Source of the DNA: Butyrivibrio sp. Su6
GTDB lineage: Bacteria > Bacillota > Clostridia > Lachnospirales > Lachnospiraceae
Assembly (NCBI RefSeq): GCF_900108105.1
Contig: NZ_FNUR01000001.1
Coordinates: 248,001-312,000 of the forward strand
DNA length: 64,000 nucleotides
Direction: 5' to 3'
Positions 43,515-51,806 of this stretch are shown here, in pieces. Each line of letters begins with the position of its first letter. Position 1 is the first letter of the stretch. The position numbers were made by a program, and so were the translations under genes. The notes beneath the pieces were generated by a model, which had not been told where the DNA came from, made no database searches, and worked only from the letters and a program-made list of their open reading frames with translations.

Positions 43515-43811
43515 ATGAGTTCTCATACCCATAATCATCACCATGATCCCGCAAAAATGAAAGCTATTGTAAACCGTCTGTCAAAAGCGATTGGACATCT
43601 GGAGTCCGTCAAGAGGATGGTTGAAGATGACAAGGACTGTACAGAGGTACTTATCCAACTGGCAGCTGTAAGGTCGGCAATTAACGGCTGCGGAAAAGAG
43701 CTCCTTAAAGAGCATATAAGTCATTGTATAGTTCATGCGGTTCAGGATGGGGATGAAGATGCTGTCAAAGAGTTAAATGACGCCATCGATAAATTTTTGA
43801 AAAATTCATGA
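43515..43811 (+). CDS. CsoR/RcnR family metal-sensing repressor with His-rich N-terminus
   Basis: The 98-residue all-helical protein belongs to the CsoR/RcnR/FrmR family of DNA-binding metal sensors. Cys42, His67 and Cys71 fall at the spacing of the copper-type Cys-His-Cys site, while the N-terminus SSHTHNHHHD is rich in histidine as expected for nickel or cobalt binding. It is the first gene before echA (42-base gap). A start at 43515 with GGAGG is clear; an upstream in-frame ATG at 43425 would place the hairpin inside the gene and lacks a ribosome site. Context suggests control of the hydrogenase or nickel supply; the metal is unknown. Confidence 0.85.
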   Translation: MSSHTHNHHHDPAKMKAIVNRLSKAIGHLESVKRMVEDDKDCTEVLIQLAAVRSAINGCGKELLKEHISHCIVHAVQDGDEDAVKELNDAIDKFLKNS

Positions 43812-43853
43812 GCTAAAAAATTTGAAAAAAGTATTTGAAAGGGGCGAAATACC

Positions 43854-45791
43854 TTGGCTATTACTATGTTAAACGCAGTAAACTTTCTTATCTTATTTCC
43901 TTTTTTAATGGCAGTGATCATAGGTTTTCTTAAAAAGGCAAGTCCTTTGAGAAGCGCAGTTATTATAATTGGTGGATTTACAATTATGGTAACTGCTATT
44001 TATGTTGCTGTTAATGTTCTTACATCCGGGGATACATCCCAGTTTGTATACTTAGAACATACACATGTGCCTGATATGCTCGTTATTGCCGGCGAGATTT
44101 TTCTTATGGGGCTTGTATGTTTTCTCAGCATTAAATACAAAAAGTATTATGCCATTATTTTTTCTCTTGTTGGAACCATTCCTGTACTTTGGATGGATCT
44201 TACAGGAAAAGCTGTAGAGGGCAATACACATATCCGTATTGATACTTTTGCAGCTGTTATGTATCTGATCGTAGGTATTGTTGGTATTCTTATTTGCATC
44301 TATGCATCAGGATATATGAAGGACTATCACCATCATCACACAGATGTACAGGATCGTTCTAATTATTTCCTTGCTCTTATGTTCGTATTCCTTGGTGCAA
44401 TGTTCGGACTTATTTCTTCTGATAATCTTGGCTGGATATATTTCTTCTGGGAGATCACAAGTGTTTGTTCATTCCTCATGATTGGTTATACAAGAACACA
44501 GGAAGCTGTAGACAATTCATTCAGAGCTCTGTGGATGAACCTTCTTGGAGGATGCGGATTTGCGGCAGGTCTTTTGTACTGCAATTTAAATCCAGAATTA
44601 CAGATTTCTAATCTGAGCCAGGTTACACAGACTTCAGCTCCGGCTATTGTTATTGTGCCTGTTACATTATTCGCATTTGCAGCTTTGACAAAAAGTGCAC
44701 AGTTCCCATTCTCAAGATGGCTTCTTGGCGCCATGGTTGCACCTACGCCTTCCAGTGCACTTCTTCACTCAGCTACAATGGTAAAGATTGGTGTTTATAT
44801 GCTCATCAGAGTAGCACCTGTCATGGCTGGAACTCTTACCGGAATCATGATCACTGTTATCGGTGGTTTCACATTCTTTGCAGCATCACTTCTTGCTATT
44901 ACAGTTAGTGATGGTAAAAAGGTTCTTGCTTATTCAACAATCTCAAACCTTGGACTTATTACAGCTTGTGCCGGAACCGGTACTACCGAAGGTGTTTGGG
45001 CTGCAGTTATGCTTGTTTTGTTCCATGCAGTTTCTAAGTCACTTCTTTTCCAGACAGTTGGTGATATTGAGAACTGTATGCACAGCCGTGATATCGAGGA
45101 TATGCATGGCCTTATCATCAAGCTTCCAAGACTTGCATTTATCATGATCATTGGTATTTGCGGAATGTTCATGGCTCCATTTGGAATGCTTGTTTCCAAG
45201 TGGGCTGCTCTTAAATCATTCGTTGATTCAGGTTCAGTATGGCTTGTTCTTTTCCTTGTTTTTGGTTCAGGAAGTACATTGTTCTACTGGGCAAAATGGC
45301 TTGGTAAGATCTGTACAGTTATTCACCAGTCATTTGAGCTTGAGGATACAACTCCTAGAAGTGAGATGGTATCTATTTTCCCATTGACATCACTTATTGT
45401 TATCATGTGCTTCGCATTCCCATGGATGTCAGGCCATATGATACAGCCTATACTTGATGAGGCTTATCATACAAGTATTCCCGATGTTATCGGCGGCAGC
45501 GATATTATTATCATGATGATAATGGTTGCAATGGTATTTATGATTCCTATCGGATCAAGATTCTTGTCAATTGGTAAGAACTCCAAGATGACAATGTCTT
45601 ATGTTGCAGGTGTTAATGCAGGTGATGACAGACACTATATTGACTCTTTTGGAAAAGAGAGAGCTCTTTATATGTCTAACTGGTATATGACAGATTACTT
45701 CGGTGAAAAGAAACTTCTCAGACCTTGTATTTACATAGCTACTGTCCTTGTTGCAGTAATGCTTATCATTGTTGTTGGAGGTGCTTTCTAA
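43854..45791 (+). CDS. echA: Ech hydrogenase subunit EchA (NuoL-like ion-translocating)
   Basis: EchA is the large membrane subunit of energy-converting hydrogenase, related to NuoL/Mrp antiporters, and carries the ion path. The 645-residue protein has some 16 hydrophobic helices, a family core with FPFSRWLLGAMVAPTPSSAL and LLHSATMVKIGVYML, and the conserved Lys/His residues of antiporter subunits. A His-rich loop (YHHHHTD) lies near residue 160. The start is a TTG at 43854 with AAAGGGG 9 bases before; an ATG at 43866 would have poor spacing. Its stop overlaps the start of echB by one base. Confidence 0.95.
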   Translation: MAITMLNAVNFLILFPFLMAVIIGFLKKASPLRSAVIIIGGFTIMVTAIYVAVNVLTSGDTSQFVYLEHTHVPDMLVIAGEIFLMGLVCFLSIKYKKYYAIIFSLVGTIPVLWMDLTGKAVEGNTHIRIDTFAAVMYLIVGIVGILICIYASGYMKDYHHHHTDVQDRSNYFLALMFVFLGAMFGLISSDNLGWIYFFWEITSVCSFLMIGYTRTQEAVDNSFRALWMNLLGGCGFAAGLLYCNLNPELQISNLSQVTQTSAPAIVIVPVTLFAFAALTKSAQFPFSRWLLGAMVAPTPSSALLHSATMVKIGVYMLIRVAPVMAGTLTGIMITVIGGFTFFAASLLAITVSDGKKVLAYSTISNLGLITACAGTGTTEGVWAAVMLVLFHAVSKSLLFQTVGDIENCMHSRDIEDMHGLIIKLPRLAFIMIIGICGMFMAPFGMLVSKWAALKSFVDSGSVWLVLFLVFGSGSTLFYWAKWLGKICTVIHQSFELEDTTPRSEMVSIFPLTSLIVIMCFAFPWMSGHMIQPILDEAYHTSIPDVIGGSDIIIMMIMVAMVFMIPIGSRFLSIGKNSKMTMSYVAGVNAGDDRHYIDSFGKERALYMSNWYMTDYFGEKKLLRPCIYIATVLVAVMLIIVVGGAF

Positions 45792-46657
45792 TGTCTATGA
45801 TCATACTTAAGGCTGTACTTTATATTATTTTGGCACCACTTATTGGAGGACTTCTTTCAGGAATAGACCGTGTCATTTCTGCCCGTATGCAGGGCAGGCA
45901 GGGCCCTCCGGTTTTCCAGCCATTTTACGATGTTTATAAGCTTCTCAACAAGCAGACAACTGTTGTTAACAGTATTCAGGTTTTGTTTGTTACAGGCTAC
46001 CTTATCATGACAATCTTTACCGGAACATTGTTCTTTGCAGGCGGAGATATGCTTTTAGTATTCTTTGCTCTTTCAATGGCTGAAGTTGTTATGGTCATGG
46101 CTGCATTTTCCACTAATGGTCCATACAGTATCATGGGTGCGCAACGTGAGCTTTTACAGATGATGTGCTATGAGCCTATGACACTTTTGGTAGCAATTGG
46201 CTTTTATTATGCAAATGGTAGCTTTATGGTAAATGATCTGATTCAGGCGAGCGTACCTGCAATCGTTCAGATTCCTGGTTTCTTTATAGGATTTGTATTT
46301 ATTCTTATAATCAAACTTCGTAAATCACCTTTTGATCTTAGTACTTCACATCACATGCATCAGGAAATGGTTAAAGGTCTTACTACAGATCTTTCAGGTA
46401 ATAACCTTGCATTTGTTGAAATAGCAGAGTGGTATGACACAGTACTAATGATGGGTATTGTTGGAATGTTCTTCTTAACAGCAAATCCTATCAGCAGAGT
46501 TTGGGCACTTATTGCATGTGCAGTTGTATTTTTCCTTGAGACACTTATTGATAATCTGTTCCCTCGTGTAAAATACATTACAATGCTCAAAGTTACATGG
46601 TCAGTAATTTTAGTTTTTGCAGGTACTAATCTGCTTATTCTTAATGTGCTTAAATAA
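45791..46657 (+). CDS. echB: Ech hydrogenase subunit EchB (NuoH-like)
   Basis: EchB is the membrane subunit that joins the hydrogenase module to the ion-pumping module, homologous to NuoH. The 288-residue protein has about eight helices and the conserved loops GIDRVISARMQGRQGPPVFQ with FYDVYKLLNKQ, and KLRKSPFDLSTSHHMHQEMV, the quinone-site-like loop. The ATG at 45791 overlaps the echA stop; an earlier in-frame start inside echA would add an unrelated Cys-rich peptide and was rejected. Confidence 0.95.
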   Translation: MSMIILKAVLYIILAPLIGGLLSGIDRVISARMQGRQGPPVFQPFYDVYKLLNKQTTVVNSIQVLFVTGYLIMTIFTGTLFFAGGDMLLVFFALSMAEVVMVMAAFSTNGPYSIMGAQRELLQMMCYEPMTLLVAIGFYYANGSFMVNDLIQASVPAIVQIPGFFIGFVFILIIKLRKSPFDLSTSHHMHQEMVKGLTTDLSGNNLAFVEIAEWYDTVLMMGIVGMFFLTANPISRVWALIACAVVFFLETLIDNLFPRVKYITMLKVTWSVILVFAGTNLLILNVLK

Positions 46658-46680
46658 TACGGGAAGGGAATGTGAGATCA

Positions 46681-47370
46681 ATGAAAATATCTAAATCACC
46701 ATGGGTGTTACATTATGATGCATCCAGCTGTAATGGCTGTGATATAGAAGTTCTTGCCACAATGACTCCACTTTATGACGTAGAGCGTTTTGGTATCATA
46801 AATACTGGTAATCCTAAACATGCTGATGTTTTACTTTTAACTGGTGGCATAAATGCTCAGACAGCCCCTGTAGTAAGACAGTTATATAATATGATGCCTG
46901 ATCCAAAGGTAGTTGTTGCCTGCGGAATCTGCGCATGTGACGGCGGTATCTTTAAAGAGTGTTACAACATTTTGGGAGGTGCTGACAAGGTTGTTCCTGT
47001 TGATGTATATGTTCCGGGATGCGCTGTCAGACCTGAAGCTCTCATTGAAGGTGTTGTTAAGGCAGTTGGTATTCTTGAAGAAAAGAGAAAGAAACTTAAA
47101 GAATCAATGAAACAGGGCTATTGTACTGTTGATTACAGTAAGATGGCTGTTCATATGACTGCTGATGATTATGATCCAAGTACACAGTATGATGCAGTTC
47201 TTACAGAAGAAGCTTTAAGAGAGCAGGCTGAAGAAAAGATCAAGGCTACAGCAAAGCCTGCGCCAAAGCCTGTTGCACCTGCGGCTCCGGCTGCTAATGC
47301 TTCAAAGCCTGTAAACGCTCAGGCACCTGTAGCTGCAGCAAATAATGCCGAGAAAGGAGATAATAAATAA
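46681..47370 (+). CDS. echC: Ech hydrogenase small subunit EchC (NuoB-like) with Ala/Pro-rich tail
   Basis: EchC holds the proximal [4Fe-4S] cluster next to the NiFe site. In this 229-residue protein the ligands are in SSCNGCDIEV (Cys17, Cys20), VVACGICACDGG and VYVPGCAVRPEAL. The last 60 or so residues form an Ala/Pro/Lys/Asn-rich low-complexity tail (KATAKPAPKPVAPAAPAANA), which is not usual in EchC. The ATG at 46681 was preferred to a GTG at 46672 because GGGAAGGGA lies 11 bases before it. The stop overlaps echD by one base. Confidence 0.94.
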   Translation: MKISKSPWVLHYDASSCNGCDIEVLATMTPLYDVERFGIINTGNPKHADVLLLTGGINAQTAPVVRQLYNMMPDPKVVVACGICACDGGIFKECYNILGGADKVVPVDVYVPGCAVRPEALIEGVVKAVGILEEKRKKLKESMKQGYCTVDYSKMAVHMTADDYDPSTQYDAVLTEEALREQAEEKIKATAKPAPKPVAPAAPAANASKPVNAQAPVAAANNAEKGDNK

Positions 47371-47702
47371 TGAATACAGAATTTATTAGTGTTAATCCTG
47401 AAAGCATTATAGATGAATCACAGAAGCTTAAGTTTAATGGTTATCATCTTATGCAGCAGTGTGCTACAAGGATACCTGATGGATATGAACTTATTTATAC
47501 TTTTGGAAAAGAGCTCGAGGTTAAACAGCTCAAGATAACTCTTCCTGAAGAGAATGAAATATCAAGTATAACAAGTATTTTCCCATGTGCTTTCATATAT
47601 GAGAATGAAATGCATGACCTTTTTGGTGTAAAGGTTAAGATGATAAATATAGACTATGAGGGTAAGCTTTATCGTACAGCGATAGAGACACCATTTAAGT
47701 AA
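47370..47702 (+). CDS. echD: Ech hydrogenase subunit EchD (NuoC-like)
   Basis: EchD is the small cytoplasmic subunit related to NuoC that stabilises the catalytic module. The 110-residue protein has SITSIFPCAFIYENEMHDLF, a shortened version of the NuoC signature (ERE..DLFG), then GVKVKMINIDYEGKLYR. Length fits EchD. It overlaps echC by one base and is 14 bases from echE. Confidence 0.9.
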   Translation: MNTEFISVNPESIIDESQKLKFNGYHLMQQCATRIPDGYELIYTFGKELEVKQLKITLPEENEISSITSIFPCAFIYENEMHDLFGVKVKMINIDYEGKLYRTAIETPFK

Positions 47703-47716
47703 TTGGAGGAACTGTA

Positions 47717-48796
47717 ATGTCTACTAGAAGTGTTATTCCATTTGGACCCCAGCATCCGGTTCTTCCGGAACCAATACATCTGGACCTTGTTATGGAGGAT
47801 GAGAAGGTTGTTGAAGCTATTCCTTCAATAGGCTTCATTCACAGAGGTCTTGAAAAGCTGGTTGATAAAAAAGATTTTAATGAGATGGTTTATGTAGCTG
47901 AGCGTATTTGTGGTATATGCTCACTTGGACATGGCCTTGGCTATTCAGAAACTGTTGAACATATTATGGATATTGATGTTCCTGCCAGAGCGAAATATCT
48001 TAGAACTATCTGGTCAGAGCTTTCAAGAATCCATTCACATCTTCTTTGGCTTGGCCTTTTGGCTGATGCTTTCGGTTTTGAGTCTCTTTATATGGATTGC
48101 TGGAGACTTAGAGAGGATGCCCTTGATATGTTTGAGGCATCTACAGGCGGAAGAGTTATTTTCTCTGTAATGAAGATTGGTGGCATCAGAAGAGATGTAT
48201 CAGATGAGATGTTAAAAGATTTTTACCAGAGAATTAATAAAATGGAAGAGGATCTTAAAGCTATAGCTAAGCCATTCCTTAACGATGCTGCTGTTCAGAC
48301 AAGACTTCGCGGCGTTGGTATCCTTACTCCTGAGCAGGCTGATGCACTTGGATGTACAGGACCTTTCCTCAGAGCCAGCGGAATAAGTCGTGATATCAGA
48401 TCAACAGGATATTGTGCTTATGGCGATATTGATTTTGAGCCAATCATTTCTACTGAAGGTGATTCATATGCCCGTACTGAATGCCGTATAAAAGAGATAT
48501 TCCAGGCATTTGATATCATTCGTCAGTGTATCGACAAAATGCCTTCAGGAGATATAGATGTTCCTGTAAAGGGTATGCCAAATGGCGAATATATGATGAG
48601 AATTGAACAGCCAAGAGGAGAAGCTCTTTACTATGTAAAAGCTAACGGAACAAAGTTCATAGACAGAATGAGAGTTAGAACTCCCACATTTGCTAACCTT
48701 TCAGGTCTTGTTGAGACATTAAAGGGATGCGATCTGGCAGATGTACCTATTCTTGTACTTACTATTGATCCTTGTATCAGTTGTACTGAAAGATAA
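47717..48796 (+). CDS. echE: Ech hydrogenase large subunit EchE (NiFe catalytic, NuoD-like)
   Basis: EchE carries the NiFe active site. The 359-residue protein has the N-terminal CxxC pair ERICGICSLGHG (Cys65, Cys68) and the C-terminal pair DPCISC (Cys353, Cys356), the four Ni-binding cysteines. PFGPQHPVLPEP near the start is typical of this group. The chain ends only three residues after the last cysteine, so there is no C-terminal peptide to remove, and no maturation protease gene is present. GGAGG lies 9 bases upstream of the ATG. Confidence 0.97.
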   Translation: MSTRSVIPFGPQHPVLPEPIHLDLVMEDEKVVEAIPSIGFIHRGLEKLVDKKDFNEMVYVAERICGICSLGHGLGYSETVEHIMDIDVPARAKYLRTIWSELSRIHSHLLWLGLLADAFGFESLYMDCWRLREDALDMFEASTGGRVIFSVMKIGGIRRDVSDEMLKDFYQRINKMEEDLKAIAKPFLNDAAVQTRLRGVGILTPEQADALGCTGPFLRASGISRDIRSTGYCAYGDIDFEPIISTEGDSYARTECRIKEIFQAFDIIRQCIDKMPSGDIDVPVKGMPNGEYMMRIEQPRGEALYYVKANGTKFIDRMRVRTPTFANLSGLVETLKGCDLADVPILVLTIDPCISCTER

Positions 48797-48826
48797 TGAA
48801 ATATTTATTTGGGATGGAGATTAGAG

Positions 48827-49309
48827 ATGGCATTTGTAAGTTTTAAGAAAACAATTCTTCGTAACCTTGTATCAAAGCCATATACAAGAAAGGCAGAAAA
48901 GCAATTTCCTGAAGGAACCAGGGGACATGTCGAAAATGATATGGATGTATGTGTCCTTTGCGGCCTTTGCTCAATTAAGTGCCCAACGCATGCGATCACT
49001 GTAGATAAGGCAGCAAAGACATGGTCAATCAGACCTATGAGCTGCATACAATGTAGATGCTGTGTTGATAATTGTCCTAAGAAATGTCTTTCAATGGGTG
49101 TCAGATTCCAGGAACCCGGCGATGAAAAGATTACTAAGACGTTTAAACAGTCAGAGAAGGCAATCGCAGCACAGGAAGCTTTGATGAAGGCTGCAAAAGA
49201 ACGTGCAGCTGCAGCTGCTGCAGCTAAGGCTGCTGCCGCAAATGCGAATGGAGGAGCTGCAAACGTAACTCCTGCTGCTACAGCAAACACACAAGAAAAG
49301 AAAGATTAA
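48827..49309 (+). CDS. echF: Ech hydrogenase ferredoxin-like subunit EchF, with Ala-rich tail
   Basis: EchF has two [4Fe-4S] clusters that accept electrons from or pass them to ferredoxin. Ligands are in VCVLCGLCSIKCP and SCIQCRCCVDNCPKKC. The 160-residue protein has an Ala/Asn-rich tail from about residue 115 onward (long Ala runs with Lys and Asn). The ATG at 48827 follows GGGATGGAGA; a TTG at 48809 overlapping that site was rejected. The TAA overlaps the hypF start by one base, coupling structural and maturation genes. Confidence 0.94.
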   Translation: MAFVSFKKTILRNLVSKPYTRKAEKQFPEGTRGHVENDMDVCVLCGLCSIKCPTHAITVDKAAKTWSIRPMSCIQCRCCVDNCPKKCLSMGVRFQEPGDEKITKTFKQSEKAIAAQEALMKAAKERAAAAAAAKAAAANANGGAANVTPAATANTQEKKD

Positions 49310-51585
49310 TGACAGAAAAAATCTTAGTCAAAGGGGCGGTGCAGGGAGTAGGCTACCGCCCTTTTGTTTTAAAAAAAGCAACTGAATATGGTCTTAAGGG
49401 ACAGGTAAAAAACATAGGAGCTGCTGTAGAGATTATTGTTTCCGGCTTGGAAAAAACTATAGATGTTTTTTGCGATGAGCTAAAAAATGTTCAGCCTGAG
49501 GGCTCTTTTGTATTAGAAATTGTCAGAGAAAAGCTTGATGAAAGCAGTCATTCTTTTACTGATTTTACAATTGTAGAAAGCTCAGTTATTGATCTTAATT
49601 CTGAACTTCCAATTGTATTACCTGATATAGGTATCTGTAATAAATGTTTAGATGAGATGCTTTCAAAAGATGATAGAAGATACAGATATCCTCTGATAAG
49701 CTGCGCTTCTTGTGGGCCTCGTATCAGTATTCTGGATTCGCTTCCCTATGACAGACATACGACAACTATGTCTGATTTTGAAATGTGCCCTGAATGCCTT
49801 TCGGAGTATAAAAATGGGCGCAGGAGACATGCGCAGACAATTTCCTGCCACGATTGTGGCCCTTTCATGATACTTGATTACTATGAAAATGGAGAATCTG
49901 TACATCTCGAAAGAGAAGGTGCTGTAAAAAAAGCAATTTCTCTTTTGAACGAAGGAAAGATCCTTGGCCTTAAAGGTGTATCAGGTTATCAGCTTATATG
50001 TAAGCCAGAGGATTCAATTGCTTTACGTTTACGACAGATAAAAGGCAGAGAAAATAAACCTTTTGCTGTTATGTTTTCAACAATCGACAGTATAAAACAG
50101 TATGCAGAAGTAAATGCAAAAGAAGAAGAGCTTTTATTATCTTCAGCAAGGCCTATTGTTTTATTAAGCAAAAAGAAGGATTTTCCTTATGAAGTCTGCA
50201 AAGACAGTAATTATATAGGTGCCTTTTTGCCATCTGCAGGCATACATAGATTATTGACAGATGGAGTTGGGCCTTTAATCTGTACAAGTGCCAATATTTC
50301 CGGGCAGCCCATAATTATTGATTATGATTCCTTTTACAAAAAGCTTATGGATAGATCAAAAGAATATTATGTTGATGGTGTTCTTTTCCATAAAAGAAGG
50401 ATTAATCAACCACAGGATGATTCTGTAGTATTTGTTATACAAAATGAAAATGGAGAGTATTCTTCTCAGTTTATCAGAAGGGCAAGAGGTTTTTCGCCGC
50501 TTCCAATAATATGCAAAGGCTTTAATGATGATATCTCAACTATTTGTTTTGGTGGAGATCTAAAGAGCACATTTTCGTTTGCCAAAAAAGACAGAGTTGT
50601 TCTTAGTCAGTTTATAGGTGATCTGGAGGATGCTGACACACATGAGCTTTTTGATAAGCTTATAAAAAGAAATTCAGATCTTTTTTCATTTGTCCCTAAG
50701 AGAGCTGTCTGTGACAGGCATCCTTTGTATTTTTCGTCAAAGTATGCAAAAGAATATGTTAAAGAACGGGGCATAGAACTGATAAGATTGCAGCATCATT
50801 ATGCTCACATTTTATCAGTGATGGCAGAAAATGAATTAAGATCATGTATTGGAATTGCCTTTGATGGTACAGGCTTTGGCGATGATGGTAAAGTCTGGGG
50901 CGGAGAAGTATTTTTGTGTAATGGCACAGAGTATACGAGAAAAAGTCATTTATCGTATATTAAGCTTATGGGCGGGGATACCGCTCCCAAAAAGGCAAAT
51001 ACAGTAAAAGAATGCTATGAGATAGCTTTAAATGATTGCGGCAATGAAATCGTTAAGGCTGCTCTTAAAAATAATATAAATACTTATGAAACTTCCAGTG
51101 TTGGAAGATTATTTGACTGCGTATGTGCACTTTTAGGAATAAAGGACTATAATTCATTCGAAGGTGAGTGTGCAATTTTACTCGAAAAAGAAGCTTCACT
51201 TTGTGACCGAAGTCATTATCCTTTGTTTGATATAAAAATTATCGAAAATGAAAAGGGTGAAATGATATTCGATCAGCTTGATCTCTTTTCACAAATAAAA
51301 GAATGCATTACAGAGAGCGAGTTTGATATTAAAGACATTGCTTATGGTTTTCATTTAGCTTTGGTAAATTATATTGTAAAAATATGTAGTATACTTAGAA
51401 GCAATGTCAAAGAATCAAAAGTTTGTTTATCTGGCGGAGTATTTGCAAACAGGATACTTTTAAAGAATACAATAGCTCTTTTGACAAAAGATGGATTTGA
51501 TGTATATTGGAACAGGCTTGTTCCATCAGGAGACGCTGGAATCGCCCTTGGGCAGGCCTATTATGGATTATTGAAAGAGGAATAG
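49309..51585 (+). CDS. hypF: Hydrogenase maturation carbamoyltransferase HypF
   Basis: HypF makes the cyanide precursor of the NiFe ligands by transferring carbamoyl phosphate to the HypE cysteine. The 758-residue protein has an N-terminal acylphosphatase domain (GAVQGVGYRPFVLKKA), two zinc-finger pairs (CNKCLDEML, CASCGPRISI and CPECLSEY, CHDCGPFM), a YrdC-like domain (about 195-370, QIKGRENKPFAVM) and a Kae1-like C-terminal domain with LQHHYAHILSVMAEN and the FDGTGFGDDGKVWGGE motif. Length matches the family. It starts inside the echF stop codon. Confidence 0.97.
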   Translation: MTEKILVKGAVQGVGYRPFVLKKATEYGLKGQVKNIGAAVEIIVSGLEKTIDVFCDELKNVQPEGSFVLEIVREKLDESSHSFTDFTIVESSVIDLNSELPIVLPDIGICNKCLDEMLSKDDRRYRYPLISCASCGPRISILDSLPYDRHTTTMSDFEMCPECLSEYKNGRRRHAQTISCHDCGPFMILDYYENGESVHLEREGAVKKAISLLNEGKILGLKGVSGYQLICKPEDSIALRLRQIKGRENKPFAVMFSTIDSIKQYAEVNAKEEELLLSSARPIVLLSKKKDFPYEVCKDSNYIGAFLPSAGIHRLLTDGVGPLICTSANISGQPIIIDYDSFYKKLMDRSKEYYVDGVLFHKRRINQPQDDSVVFVIQNENGEYSSQFIRRARGFSPLPIICKGFNDDISTICFGGDLKSTFSFAKKDRVVLSQFIGDLEDADTHELFDKLIKRNSDLFSFVPKRAVCDRHPLYFSSKYAKEYVKERGIELIRLQHHYAHILSVMAENELRSCIGIAFDGTGFGDDGKVWGGEVFLCNGTEYTRKSHLSYIKLMGGDTAPKKANTVKECYEIALNDCGNEIVKAALKNNINTYETSSVGRLFDCVCALLGIKDYNSFEGECAILLEKEASLCDRSHYPLFDIKIIENEKGEMIFDQLDLFSQIKECITESEFDIKDIAYGFHLALVNYIVKICSILRSNVKESKVCLSGGVFANRILLKNTIALLTKDGFDVYWNRLVPSGDAGIALGQAYYGLLKEE

Positions 51586-51587
51586 AT

Positions 51588-51806
51588 ATGTGCGTAGCAA
51601 TACCGGGAAAAGTTATCAATATAGATGGAACAAAGGCTACTGTTGATTTCAGTGGCAATACGGTCATAGCTGAAGCAGGCCTTGTAAATGTTAAAGTCGG
51701 AGACAGAGTTTTGGTTCATGCAGGCTGCATCATTCAGACTATGGATGAAAAAATGGCCGATGAAATGGAAGAATTATTTAATGAAATTGAGGATCTGACT
51801 ATTTAA
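51588..51806 (+). CDS. hypC: Hydrogenase maturation chaperone HypC
   Basis: HypC is the small chaperone that carries the iron group with HypD and delivers it to the large subunit. The 72-residue protein starts MCVAIPGKVINID, with the essential Cys2, and ends in a helical Met/Glu-rich tail. The start at 51588 was chosen because Cys2 must follow the first Met; longer in-frame starts inside hypF were rejected. Its TAA overlaps the hypD start by one base. Confidence 0.96.
   Translation: MCVAIPGKVINIDGTKATVDFSGNTVIAEAGLVNVKVGDRVLVHAGCIIQTMDEKMADEMEELFNEIEDLTI

Noticed and set aside
45725-45790. Earlier start of EchB inside echA
   Set aside because: The added residues are a Cys/His-rich read-through of echA in another frame and do not match NuoH-type proteins.
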